Assembly (NCBI GenBank): GCA_046160625.1
Contig: JBJXGZ010000098.1
Location: forward strand, 1-64,000
DNA: 64,000 nt
Source: M3007 sp046160625
GTDB taxonomy: Bacteria > Bacteroidota > Bacteroidia > Chitinophagales > Saprospiraceae
Direction of reading: 5' to 3'
Shown here piece by piece: positions 1-8,140 of this stretch (positions are counted from its first letter, which is position 1; each line of letters begins with the position of its first letter). The position numbers and the translations under genes are program-made. The notes beneath the pieces were generated by a model that saw nothing but the letters and a program-made list of their open reading frames with translations, did no database searches and was not told where the DNA came from.

Positions 1-480
1 CGCAAGATTTCACGCAACGGCGTAACGGCGCAACGTTTTTTTAACGCAACGGCGCAACGACGCGACGTGTTTTTTCACGCAACGGCGCAACGACGCGACG
101 TTTTTTTTTACGCAACGATGCAACGACGCGACGTGTTTTTTCACGCAACGACGCAATGGAGCAACGTTTTTTTCACGCAACAGCGCAACGGCGCAACGTG
201 TTTTTTCACGCAACGACGCAATGGCGCAACGTTTTTTTTCACGCAACGGCGCAACGACGCGACGTATTTTTTCACGCAACGGCGCAACGACGCAACGTTT
301 TTTTTCACGCAACGGCGCAACGACGCAACGTTTTTTTTCACGCAACGACGTAACAACGCAACGTTTTTTTTCACGCAACGACGCAACGGCGCAACGTTTT
401 TTTTCACGCAACGGCGCAATGGCGCAACGTTTTTTTTCACGCAACGACGCAACGTTTTTTTTCACGCAACGACGCAACGG
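1..480. repeat. 33-bp tandem repeat array, about 14-15 units
   Basis: The units consist of a T-tract of about eight bases, then CACGCAACG, then one or two further copies of the 8-mer RCGCAACG. The period is close to 33 bp for most units; the last two are shortened. Units differ by a few substitutions, such as CGCGACG for CGCAACG or TG in place of TT. All six frames translate into low-complexity peptides, so none of the open frames here is taken as a gene. There are no unique spacers, so it is not a CRISPR. The array may continue left of the window. Confidence 0.93.
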
Positions 481-575
481 GAGAAAGGAGGTACACGCAC
501 CGTAGATTCCAATGTTTCTCGAAATGACGCAACATTTTTAGGCTCAAGCTAAGGTGTTAGTTTTCTTTTTTTCTC

Positions 576-723
576 ACGTTGCGCCGTTGCGTGAAATTTT
601 GCATCAATACGTTGCGTCGTTGCGTCGTCGTTCCGTGAAATCTTGCGTCAATACGTTGCGTCGTTGCGTCGTTGCGTGAAATTTTAAGTCAATACGTTGC
701 GCCGTTACGTCGTTGCGTGAAAT
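576..723. repeat. Oppositely oriented repeat array, about 4 units
   Basis: About four units of roughly 41 bp carry the reverse complement of the motif in the first array (CGTTGCGTCGTTGCGTGAAAT, interrupted) and end in a variable AAATTTTGCGTCAAT-like stretch. With the first array it forms a large imperfect inverted arrangement around an unrelated spacer at about 481-575. The last unit contains the stop codon and final ten or so codons of the RND pump gene on the minus strand. Nothing else is seen in 1-688. Confidence 0.88.
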
Positions 724-3700
724 AGGCATCCACCGCCCTCCTCCCCCACACCCAAAACACTGTCGGAGTCACAATCATATCCAGTAAAGTAGAAGACAAC
801 AAACCGCCCAAAATAACCGTCGCCACCGGATAAAGAATCTCCTTGCCTGCCGCCTGTGAATCCATGGTCAAGGGAATCAAAGCCAGTGCAGCAACGAGTG
901 CCGTCATCAGTACAGGTACCAGTCGTTCAAGCGAACCGCGTACAATCATCTGTTTATCAAACTGTTCGCCTTCGTGTTCCATCAAGTGGAGGTAATGCGA
1001 AATCATCATGATGCCGTTACGAGAAGCAATGCCGGTAAGTGTAATGAAACCCACCAATGTGGCTACCGAGAACGTACCACCTGTGAGCCACACCGCGGCC
1101 ACACTACCCACTAGTGCCAAAGGAATATTGAGCATTACTTGTACTACGATGCGCCATGAGCGGAAATGAGCGTACAGCACCAGGAATATGCCCAATAAAA
1201 CGAAAATACTCAAAATGGCAATGAGCCTGGAAGCTTCTTTTTGCGCCTCGAACTGGCCGCCATATTGGAGAAAATAACCTTGTGGCATTCGAACTTTTTC
1301 ACCGACGGTTTTTTGAATTTCCGCCACAGTGCTCCCCAAGTCGCGCCCCTGAACATTGGCGGACACTACAATACGCCGCTGGGCATTTTCGTGACTCACG
1401 GAATTGATGCCTTTTTCGTATTCGATATGTGCGATGCTTTCGAGTGGAATCAAGGTTCCTTCGGGAGTGTGAATTTGCGTTTTGCGGATGTTTTCAAGAT
1501 TCTCGCGGTCAGCCGCAACGGCCCGCAGCACGAGGTCAAAGGATTTTTGGCCATCCAGGATTTGGGAAATCACCTTGCCTCCATACAACACCTCAAGGTC
1601 GCGTGCTACTTCCCCTGTCTGCATTCCATATCGTTGAAGCGCGGCGCGGTCAAGCCTGATGGTGAGTTGCGGCACCAGCACCAGGCGTTCTACCTGCACA
1701 TCTACAGCCCCTGGTACTGCTTCCGCCACTTCTTTGATTTGTCCAGCCAGTCCGCGCAGTTCTGTCATGTCTTCGCCAAAAACCTTGATGGCCACTTGCG
1801 CCCGAACCCCCGAAAGCAGGTGGTCGAGCCGGTGCGAAATCGGTTGGCCAATGCTCACTGACACGCCTGCGAGATTTGAAAGTTGTTTTCGTATGTCTGC
1901 TATGACCACTGAGCGAGGGCGGGCATCAGGCTTCAAATCCACATCAATTTCGGAATTGCTCACTGGCTCTACATGCTCATCCAACTCGGCGCGGCCTGTG
2001 CGGCGAGCGGTATAGCGCACGTCGGGTACGCGCAGGATCAGTTTTTCGGCCACCGTTCCTATTTTATTGCTTTCTTCGAGCGAAGTTCCTGCCGGGGCGT
2101 AAAGATTGACCGTAAAACTTCCTTCATTGAATGGAGGCAGAAACTCTGTGCCAAAGCGGGTAACCATAAAAGCAGCGGCAATGACCAGCGTAGCTGCAGC
2201 GGCAATGACCGTTTTTGAATTTCCAAGGCCGAAGTGCAGGAGTTTCAAATCCCACTTTTTCAGCCAGCGCACAAACCCACTTTCTTTGCCTTCATTCAGT
2301 TTTGAATTAGGAAGCAAGTAAGAACACAGTGCCGGTGTGACCGTTAAAGACACCACCATAGAAGCCAAAATTGATGTGATATACGCAATGCCAAGCGGCG
2401 CGAAAATCCGACCTTCGATGCCCTGCAATTGGAACAAAGGCAGGAATACAAGTACTACAATTACAGTAGCATAAACAATGGAATTGCGCACTTCACGAGA
2501 GGCTTCGTAAACTACTCGAAGGGCAGGTTTTGGGTTTTCGGCAACCCGGTTTTCTTTCAATCTCCGGAAGACATTTTCAACATCTACAATGGCATCGTCC
2601 ACCAATTCGCCGATGGCGATGGCTAGTCCACCGAGGGTCAGCGTGTTAATAGAAATATCGAACCACTTGAAAACCAGCGCAGTAATAACCAGCGATAGTG
2701 GAATTGCGGTCAACGTGATAATGGTGGTGCGCAAATTCAGCAAAAACAAAAACAGCACAATGATGACCAGGATAAAACCGTCTCGCAGGGCATGCTCTAC
2801 ATTGGTTAGGGAATGGACAATGAAGTTTTTTTGCTGAAAAACCTTTGCATTGAGTCGAACATCGGAGGGTAAAGAAGGCTGTAGCTCTGTTAAAGCACTT
2901 TCAATTTCATCCGTCAGATTTATTGTGCTTGCGCCGGGCTGTTTTTCAACAGTCAAAATCACGGCAGGGCGTGCATTCACGGATGCGTCGCCGCGTTTGA
3001 TGGCTGCGCCAAATTGTACATCGGCCACCTGGCTGAGCAGCACAGGCGAGCCTTCTCTGTTGGCTACAACCGTCCGCTTCAGATCTTCCAAATTTTTGGA
3101 ACGACCCAGAATAGAAATTAGGACTTCAGAGCCATAGCGATTGAAAAAACTGCCTGATGCATTCAGATTAGCATTCTCCAGGGCACGGTCCAGGTCTTCC
3201 AGTGTCAGACTGTACTGTTTAAGTTTCGCCGACGACACCAGCACCTGGTACTGCAATCGGTCACCACCGATGGGGATGACTTGCGAAACACCTTTTATTG
3301 CCAACAGCCTGCGACGAATGGTGAAATCTGCCAGGGTCCTCAAATCTGCCGCCGTACTGAGGGTATGCCCCGTCGTACTATCCGGCTCGGCGGTCACGCC
3401 CAACAGCATGATTTGTCCCATGACTGACGAAATCGGGCCCATGACCGGGATGATGCCGTTTGGCAATGGAACGGTGGAGAGTTTTTCAGCTACGAGCTGT
3501 CGGGCGCGGAACACGTCCACGTCCCAGCCAAACTCCACGAATACCAGACCAATGCCCCGTGACGAACTGCTGCGCACCACTTCTACACCAGGCGAGCCGT
3601 TGAGCGCAGTCTCGATTGGCAATACGGCCTGCACCTCGATTTCTTCAGGCGACATCCCGCCCGCTTCCAAAAACACCGTGACGCGAGGCCGGTTGAGATC

Positions 3701-3820
3701 CGGCAATACATCTACAGGCAGGTTGATGGCCGTCCAACTACCCCAAACCAGCAGTAGCGCGGCGGCAGCTACCACAAAAAGGCGGTTGGCAAGAGAGAAT
3801 TTTATGAGTTGATTGAGCAT
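689..3820 (-). CDS. HME-family RND efflux permease (CzcA/CusA-like)
   Basis: This is a proton-driven inner-membrane heavy-metal efflux pump of about 1043 residues, the full family length. The N-terminal helix is followed by the porter-domain signature LPVDVLPDLNRPRV. Transmembrane helix 4 reads GELVDDAIVDVENV and carries the acidic proton-relay residues of HME pumps. The C-terminal helices (GFITLTGIASRNGIMM, DMIVTPTVFWVWG) are intact. I chose the ATG at 3820 over an in-frame TTG four codons upstream. The final residues YFTQRRNGATY are encoded by the adjacent repeat array, so the natural C-terminus appears to have been replaced or extended. No adaptor or outer-membrane factor is next to it; it may use the CusB/TolC genes at 18.8-22.5 kb, or partners outside the window. 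Its exact metal cannot be told. Confidence 0.93.
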   Translation of the reverse strand: MLNQLIKFSLANRLFVVAAAALLLVWGSWTAINLPVDVLPDLNRPRVTVFLEAGGMSPEEIEVQAVLPIETALNGSPGVEVVRSSSSRGIGLVFVEFGWDVDVFRARQLVAEKLSTVPLPNGIIPVMGPISSVMGQIMLLGVTAEPDSTTGHTLSTAADLRTLADFTIRRRLLAIKGVSQVIPIGGDRLQYQVLVSSAKLKQYSLTLEDLDRALENANLNASGSFFNRYGSEVLISILGRSKNLEDLKRTVVANREGSPVLLSQVADVQFGAAIKRGDASVNARPAVILTVEKQPGASTINLTDEIESALTELQPSLPSDVRLNAKVFQQKNFIVHSLTNVEHALRDGFILVIIVLFLFLLNLRTTIITLTAIPLSLVITALVFKWFDISINTLTLGGLAIAIGELVDDAIVDVENVFRRLKENRVAENPKPALRVVYEASREVRNSIVYATVIVVLVFLPLFQLQGIEGRIFAPLGIAYITSILASMVVSLTVTPALCSYLLPNSKLNEGKESGFVRWLKKWDLKLLHFGLGNSKTVIAAAATLVIAAAFMVTRFGTEFLPPFNEGSFTVNLYAPAGTSLEESNKIGTVAEKLILRVPDVRYTARRTGRAELDEHVEPVSNSEIDVDLKPDARPRSVVIADIRKQLSNLAGVSVSIGQPISHRLDHLLSGVRAQVAIKVFGEDMTELRGLAGQIKEVAEAVPGAVDVQVERLVLVPQLTIRLDRAALQRYGMQTGEVARDLEVLYGGKVISQILDGQKSFDLVLRAVAADRENLENIRKTQIHTPEGTLIPLESIAHIEYEKGINSVSHENAQRRIVVSANVQGRDLGSTVAEIQKTVGEKVRMPQGYFLQYGGQFEAQKEASRLIAILSIFVLLGIFLVLYAHFRSWRIVVQVMLNIPLALVGSVAAVWLTGGTFSVATLVGFITLTGIASRNGIMMISHYLHLMEHEGEQFDKQMIVRGSLERLVPVLMTALVAALALIPLTMDSQAAGKEILYPVATVILGGLLSSTLLDMIVTPTVFWVWGRRAVDAYFTQRRNGATY

Positions 3821-3876
3821 AATTGTTGACAAGACCCGTCCGACAACCTCATGTTATCGGACGAGTCCGTTTGAAA

Positions 3877-4887
3877 TCAATGGTTATGTCCTTCTTGTCC
3901 AGTCGCCCCAGGTTTTCCCTCCTCCACTTTCAACACAAAATCCGCTGCGTGAACCTTGCCATTGGTTTGGAATTGCAACCAACCGCGATATATACCAGGT
4001 TTGGCGAAAGTGGTGTTCATCTCCAATGCATCGCCTACCGCTTCAGGGTGAACGTGGACGAATTCTTTTGTCGTGGTTTCAATCATTACAACATGGGCTT
4101 TCGCACCGAGATAATTTTCAATTTTATCTGGCGTGATTCTTTGCCCTTTTTCCATGATATCAATATGCAGGTGGCCGGGTGTGCCCGCAGCGATGGTCGA
4201 TCCATGCGAATCGAATTTCACAGTGTATCCGTCCACCGATGCTGTCATTTTAGGCTGCGTATACGTCATAGTTTTGGAAGGTGTTCCAGATACGTTGAAT
4301 TCTGTTTTGTTCACCTGATTCAACGCTCCAAGAGGTTTGTAATCTGTGAATGCCCAGTATTTGCCACCTGCATCGAAACGCGTTTCGTCGTGGCCGCGCC
4401 CTTTGGTGAAATTTTCCCCCTTTGCCAGCACTTTGATGTCATAAGCGCCACTGGCCTGATATTCCGGGTGAATATGATCGAACCAGGAAAGGTCATCGCT
4501 GACGAGGATGAGGTGCATTTTTTTCTCGTGTACCAGGTCGAGTGGCACTGGGGCGGATTCGTTGCCTTTGATCTTAGGAGTGAAAGAGAGCATGGCCGAT
4601 TTACCCGCTTCAGGTTGGGCTGGATTGGCGGAAAATGCCGTGAAATACTCGGCTTTGTTGGCTTCTACCTCGGCCTTCATCGGCTCCAGATCCATGTGAC
4701 AAACTGGGCAGGAGCCGGGTTGGTCGTAGGTTTTGCCCTTTTCACAGTTCATCGGGCAAATGTATTTGGTCCCGGGTGCAGCGGCTTCAGTGGAGCTAGA
4801 CGTTTTTTTGGAATGGTCATTTTTACAGGCGGAATACGCCACGACCAACAAAGCGAGCGCAAAGCCCGCGATGAGCAGATTTTTCAT
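3877..4887 (-). CDS. Lipoprotein with N-terminal heavy-metal-binding domain
   Basis: The 336-residue protein has a signal peptide ending at a lipobox-like YSAC (Cys21), then a small heavy-metal-binding domain at residues 42-69 with the pattern YICPMNC...CPVCHMDLEPM. This motif also occurs at the N-terminus of CusB-type adaptors. The remainder has no CusB hairpin or barrel that I can recognise; it looks like two beta-rich modules with many His residues (HIHPE, HLHIDIME, VHVHPEA) that could bind metal. The same motifs suggest a periplasmic or surface metal-binding lipoprotein for Cu or Ag. It lies 56 nt upstream of the RND gene on the same strand and may be cotranscribed with it. The function is inferred from the domain and the context. 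Confidence 0.82.
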   Translation of the reverse strand: MKNLLIAGFALALLVVAYSACKNDHSKKTSSSTEAAAPGTKYICPMNCEKGKTYDQPGSCPVCHMDLEPMKAEVEANKAEYFTAFSANPAQPEAGKSAMLSFTPKIKGNESAPVPLDLVHEKKMHLILVSDDLSWFDHIHPEYQASGAYDIKVLAKGENFTKGRGHDETRFDAGGKYWAFTDYKPLGALNQVNKTEFNVSGTPSKTMTYTQPKMTASVDGYTVKFDSHGSTIAAGTPGHLHIDIMEKGQRITPDKIENYLGAKAHVVMIETTTKEFVHVHPEAVGDALEMNTTFAKPGIYRGWLQFQTNGKVHAADFVLKVEEGKPGATGQEGHNH

Positions 4888-4908
4888 AAAATAATGGTTG
4901 AAATGTAA

Positions 4909-4964
4909 CCCGGAACTCCGTTCCGGGGCAAATTATTAAGAAATACCCGGAACGGAATTCCGGG
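4909..4964. repeat. Pair of 19-bp palindromic elements
   Basis: Two near-identical hairpins, CCCGGAA-CTCCG-TTCCGGG (4909-4927) and CCCGGAA-CGGAA-TTCCGGG (4946-4964), are separated by 18 nt in the space between two minus-strand genes. They have 7-bp perfect arms and no T-tract. They resemble a REP/BIME pair more than a terminator and could act as mRNA-stabilising hairpins. Confidence 0.75.
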
Positions 4965-4991
4965 ATACGTATACGTCGGGCTGACGTGACA

Positions 4992-5408
4992 TCAAGATGC
5001 TAATTTAGGCGGCTGCCAAATGGGGAGGTAAACAGCTTCTGGCAAATGATCCGCGAAGTAAAACGCTTGACGACTCATTCTAACATCGAAAGGAAACAGG
5101 AATGGTATGACTTCTTCCGCATTGGTGAACGCAGTAGGTGCAAAACCAATAGTACCACAACCAGGACAATCACAGCCCCCGCTACCATCGGTATCAGGGC
5201 ATTCTTGGCCAGGGTGCAATTTGGCGCAGCCGTTGGTATCACGGGCACAACCAGAACTCATTTTGCCATTTGTATCCGAACAACATGACTTTTCTGTAGA
5301 TTCTTGTCGAACTTGTATTGCCCTTTGGTTGCCGCACGCCCAAGTCACATTCGTCGGAACGACGAACAGAATGAACAGGAATGAAAATATGCCGAGGCGG
5401 TGTTGCAT
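4992..5408 (-). CDS. Secreted Cys-rich hypothetical protein
   Basis: The product has 138 residues and a clear signal peptide (about residues 1-24). The mature part holds nine cysteines, including SCCSD and GGCDCPGCG, interleaved with Asp/Asn-Gly segments such as DTNG and DTDG that resemble calcium-binding loops. I do not recognise a named family. Its position among metal genes and its cysteine content suggest periplasmic or extracellular metal binding, but that is inference. It is 72 nt downstream of the MerT-like gene and on the same strand, so it is likely part of the same transcript. Confidence 0.7.
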   Translation of the reverse strand: MQHRLGIFSFLFILFVVPTNVTWACGNQRAIQVRQESTEKSCCSDTNGKMSSGCARDTNGCAKLHPGQECPDTDGSGGCDCPGCGTIGFAPTAFTNAEEVIPFLFPFDVRMSRQAFYFADHLPEAVYLPIWQPPKLAS

Positions 5409-5480
5409 AAATGTTGGGTGCGAAGGTAGAAAAGCCTGATGAAATACCGTTTGAACCTTTAGGTTTTCTGGTTAAAACGT

Positions 5481-5918
5481 TCAACAACAGTTTTTGTCGC
5501 CAGCCTGGATTGGTGGGCATTTTACTGTGCCATAACTGCAAAATACACAGCAGTCCCCGGCCAATGGTTTTAGCATGGCTTTACAGTTTTCGCAATCGTA
5601 AAAAAACTGGCAGGCATCAGTCGGCATGGTCTCGGTTTTGGAGAAACCACACTTTGGACAAGTGATGCGCGATTGCAAAATGATCTCCGGTACAGATACC
5701 GCTCGTTTTTTCTTTTGCCAAAAAGCATAAACCGAGTATGCGAGCAACCCTAAACCCAAAGCCATGAACGGCCCGCTTAAGGTGTCCAATTTCTCAGAAA
5801 AACCCGAAACCCTAATCACGGAACTGCCCAGTACAACCGTTAGCCATGGCAACCAACAGCAGCTGGAAGCCAGCAAAAAAGCGAATAGGCTGCCAAGGAT
5901 GGTTGATATAATTTTCAT
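5481..5918 (-). CDS. MerT-like membrane protein fused to a GDCCVxC domain
   Basis: The 145-residue protein starts with a hydrophobic segment carrying the vicinal cysteine motif LASSCCWLPWL, as in the first helix of MerT-type mercuric transporters. A second helix follows (ALGLGLLAYSVYAFW). The C-terminal half has a CPKC site and the block GDCCVFCSYGTVKCPP, the hallmark of the GDCCVxC domain found as a free-standing protein near Bacteroidota metal genes; all positions here are Cys, none a selenocysteine TGA. The start ATG overlaps the stop of the upstream PepSY gene (ATGA), so I preferred it over the longer frame. It may pass thiophilic metal ions from membrane to cytosol; no merA or merR is present, so mercury is not established as the substrate. 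Confidence 0.82.
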   Translation of the reverse strand: MKIISTILGSLFAFLLASSCCWLPWLTVVLGSSVIRVSGFSEKLDTLSGPFMALGLGLLAYSVYAFWQKKKRAVSVPEIILQSRITCPKCGFSKTETMPTDACQFFYDCENCKAMLKPLAGDCCVFCSYGTVKCPPIQAGDKNCC

Positions 5919-6649
5919 GTTCTTTTTTTTCTGCTGACAAAAAACAAAACAAACCCACTCGTAACCGTAGCCAAACCTAAAACTGAAAATGCCCGTAATA
6001 GCCAGTTCGAGATATTGTCGCGCCCGGCGTAGTCCATGGTGTGGAGCATCCAAAGAAAATCGAATTGCCGCCAGGGACGGTTGCGGAATCTTTGCACCGT
6101 ACCAAGTTCGGTCGAGACATACAAGGTTGTTTGTCGTGCATCGTCAAAGGTTATGGCATATGCTGGGAGTTGATCTTCGCGGTATTCGTGGTGGTTACTG
6201 ACCTCAGTTATGTACTCAACGGATTTCTGTTTTGCTTTCCCGGCATAGCGTTGTTCGGCTACCTCAATGGCTTCTGTCTTGCTGAGGGATGGGCGAAAAA
6301 AGCCCGTAGTAGCATCGGCCAGGCGGATTTTCTTGTGGTGGTGTTCCTGTCCTTTTTCAAAGAATAAAATTTGCCAGGTGGGTTTTCCGAGCACCGATAC
6401 CAAGCGCAACTCGGCAAGACTGTCAACTTGTTTGCTCTGGCGGAGGCTGTCTAATGCGGCGCTCGGGAATATAGCACTGGAACTGGCTAAGAGCGCGGGC
6501 GGCGCTTTTTCGTAATCGCCGTGTACTTCATCCAGGTCGCTCCACGAAAAATACAGTCCTCCAATCGTCCAAAGCAAGAATTGGATGCCGATACTGACAC
6601 CGAGAAAGCGGTGGATACGGCGTATGATATAGTGGCTGTGATGCTTCAT
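5915..6649 (-). CDS. PepSY-associated transmembrane protein
   Basis: The product has 244 residues, with an N-terminal helix after a basic stretch (RRIHRFLGVSIGIQFLLWTIGGLYFSW, interrupted here by description) and a C-terminal helix ending VSRKKRT. The central soluble part has the layout of PepSY domains. Such proteins often sit in iron or copper uptake and efflux loci and are thought to be inner-membrane proteins with a periplasmic PepSY domain. The gene follows the BNR-repeat gene by 18 nt and overlaps the MerT-like gene by 4 nt, so the two are probably translationally coupled. The precise role is unknown. Confidence 0.8.
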   Translation of the reverse strand: MKHHSHYIIRRIHRFLGVSIGIQFLLWTIGGLYFSWSDLDEVHGDYEKAPPALLASSSAIFPSAALDSLRQSKQVDSLAELRLVSVLGKPTWQILFFEKGQEHHHKKIRLADATTGFFRPSLSKTEAIEVAEQRYAGKAKQKSVEYITEVSNHHEYREDQLPAYAITFDDARQTTLYVSTELGTVQRFRNRPWRQFDFLWMLHTMDYAGRDNISNWLLRAFSVLGLATVTSGFVLFFVSRKKRT

Positions 6650-6667
6650 TTTGTGTAAATCATTTTA

Positions 6668-8098
6668 TTAATTCACCAATACCTCATAAAGCCTGATAGT
6701 GCTCAAGGTTTGTACTTTCAAAAAATAAACCCCTTTCGGTAAGATGTTTGTCGGAACTTCCACTTCGAGGCCATAGGCGTTTTGGCCAAATATTATTTGC
6801 CCAAAAACATCAAACAATATGATCTCCTGTAAATCATCGGCTTCACTTTTCACCCAAAAACTACCTGCATGTACAGGGTTCGGGTATACCGAAATCCCCA
6901 TCTTCTGATTTGGTTCTTTGACAGGGTTGGTTTCAGTTAAGATTCCTTGTCTGTAAAGCACTTTGTCGGACGTAACATCCACATAAACCAGATGAAACAC
7001 CCCGTCTCTAAATGCCAAGGCTGGGTATTGAAGCGTATGGTTTGGCACCGCAAATCGGGTACTTTGATTAGCCAACCCCATTGTACCCATAGCAGAAAAA
7101 TGAAACAGGATTTCCTTGGATTTTTCTACAAAGACAATCCCTACAGTGTCGCCTGAAGCGACTATATGGGGCAGGTTTTGGGCTGCTTGAGTTCCGGAGG
7201 CGGGAAACCCAAATTGTTGTCCTGTTTGCATGGTTCCAGCGTGCAAAGTACTTAGATGCACTCTTCCAATTCCGCTTGCGCCACTCATCCAAACCGTCAG
7301 GAGGCTATCACCTGAACGAGCCATTTTTGGCCCTGCGATGGGACAAACGTTTAGAAACCAGTCGGTTGCGTCCACATCGGTGGCGGTATCAAATGTAGTT
7401 GCTAAATCAGTGGATCGGCTTACCCAAATGTCTCGGAGATTTTGGTTTTCGTTGCGAAACAACAACCAAACCGAATCACCCGAAGCCAACATGTCTGATG
7501 TACAGCATTCGCAGACCGCAGTGCCAGCCGCAGGGGTGTTTGCGGTCACGGGGTCTTGAAAATTGAGGCCGCCGTCTGCCGAACGACGTATTTCGTAAGT
7601 AGCTCCATTTTTATCGCGAATGTAACTGACCAGGGGATTGCCCGTACCATCCACTTCCACAGAGGCCAGGGTAGCATAACCACCTGAAATAGGGCCTTGC
7701 ACTAAATTAGGTGTTCCAAAACTCAGGCCTCCGTCATCGGAACGGGTCAAAAACATACCCTGTTGTAACTGCTCAAACACAATGAACACCTGACTGTCCG
7801 ACACGGCCACATCGTAGCCTCCGAAGCCAAACAAACTTGGATTATAGGGGTCTTGCAGCACGCCAACCGGGGTACTGAAAGCCCCGTTTTCAAAACGGGT
7901 ACACCAAACCTGGGATGGGCTTCCGCTTGTTCCCCAGGTCAGCAGGGGAGTGCCGTCTTTTAACAGGGTTATGCGGGGCGCGGTGATGGGTTGTGGAGTA
8001 GAGGCGACTACCACCGAATCTCCCCATAGCACGGTGTTTTGTGCTGGAAGCGACGAATATAAAAGGGCAAACAATAGGGGAAATAGCTTGGGTTTCAT
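6668..8098 (-). CDS. BNR/sialidase-like beta-propeller protein with T9SS sorting domain
   Basis: The roughly 476-residue secreted protein has a signal peptide ending near LPAQ, a repeated beta-propeller with Asp-box motifs (SDDGGLSFG, SADGGLNFQ), and a T9SS type A tail starting ISVYPNPVHAGSF. A CECC cluster between blades is unusual for sialidase-like propellers and could be a metal site. I chose the ATG at 8098 because the following residues form the signal peptide; an upstream start would add 13 non-signal residues. No sialidase catalytic arginine triad could be assigned, so enzymatic activity is not claimed. Its location between CopB and PepSY suggests a surface role in metal handling. Confidence 0.78.
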   Translation of the reverse strand: MKPKLFPLLFALLYSSLPAQNTVLWGDSVVVASTPQPITAPRITLLKDGTPLLTWGTSGSPSQVWCTRFENGAFSTPVGVLQDPYNPSLFGFGGYDVAVSDSQVFIVFEQLQQGMFLTRSDDGGLSFGTPNLVQGPISGGYATLASVEVDGTGNPLVSYIRDKNGATYEIRRSADGGLNFQDPVTANTPAAGTAVCECCTSDMLASGDSVWLLFRNENQNLRDIWVSRSTDLATTFDTATDVDATDWFLNVCPIAGPKMARSGDSLLTVWMSGASGIGRVHLSTLHAGTMQTGQQFGFPASGTQAAQNLPHIVASGDTVGIVFVEKSKEILFHFSAMGTMGLANQSTRFAVPNHTLQYPALAFRDGVFHLVYVDVTSDKVLYRQGILTETNPVKEPNQKMGISVYPNPVHAGSFWVKSEADDLQEIILFDVFGQIIFGQNAYGLEVEVPTNILPKGVYFLKVQTLSTIRLYEVLVN

Positions 8099-8140
8099 GA
8101 TAAATTGTTTGAAAACAGAGGAACTCAGTCGTTTCAAATT

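Noticed and set aside
1..480. Possible CRISPR array because of regular 33-bp spacing
   Set aside because: There are no unique spacers; the entire unit repeats, and no cas gene is nearby.
10..552. Several open frames on both strands (65-161 codons) in the repeat array
   Set aside because: They are products of the 33-bp repeat having no stop in several frames; the peptides are pure repeat translation.
3823..4908. A 361-codon open frame on the plus strand
   Set aside because: It is antisense to the heavy-metal-binding lipoprotein, which has a signal peptide and a recognised motif.
5481..5918. Selenocysteine in the GDCCVxC domain
   Set aside because: The family includes selenoproteins, but all positions here are encoded as Cys and no in-frame TGA is present.
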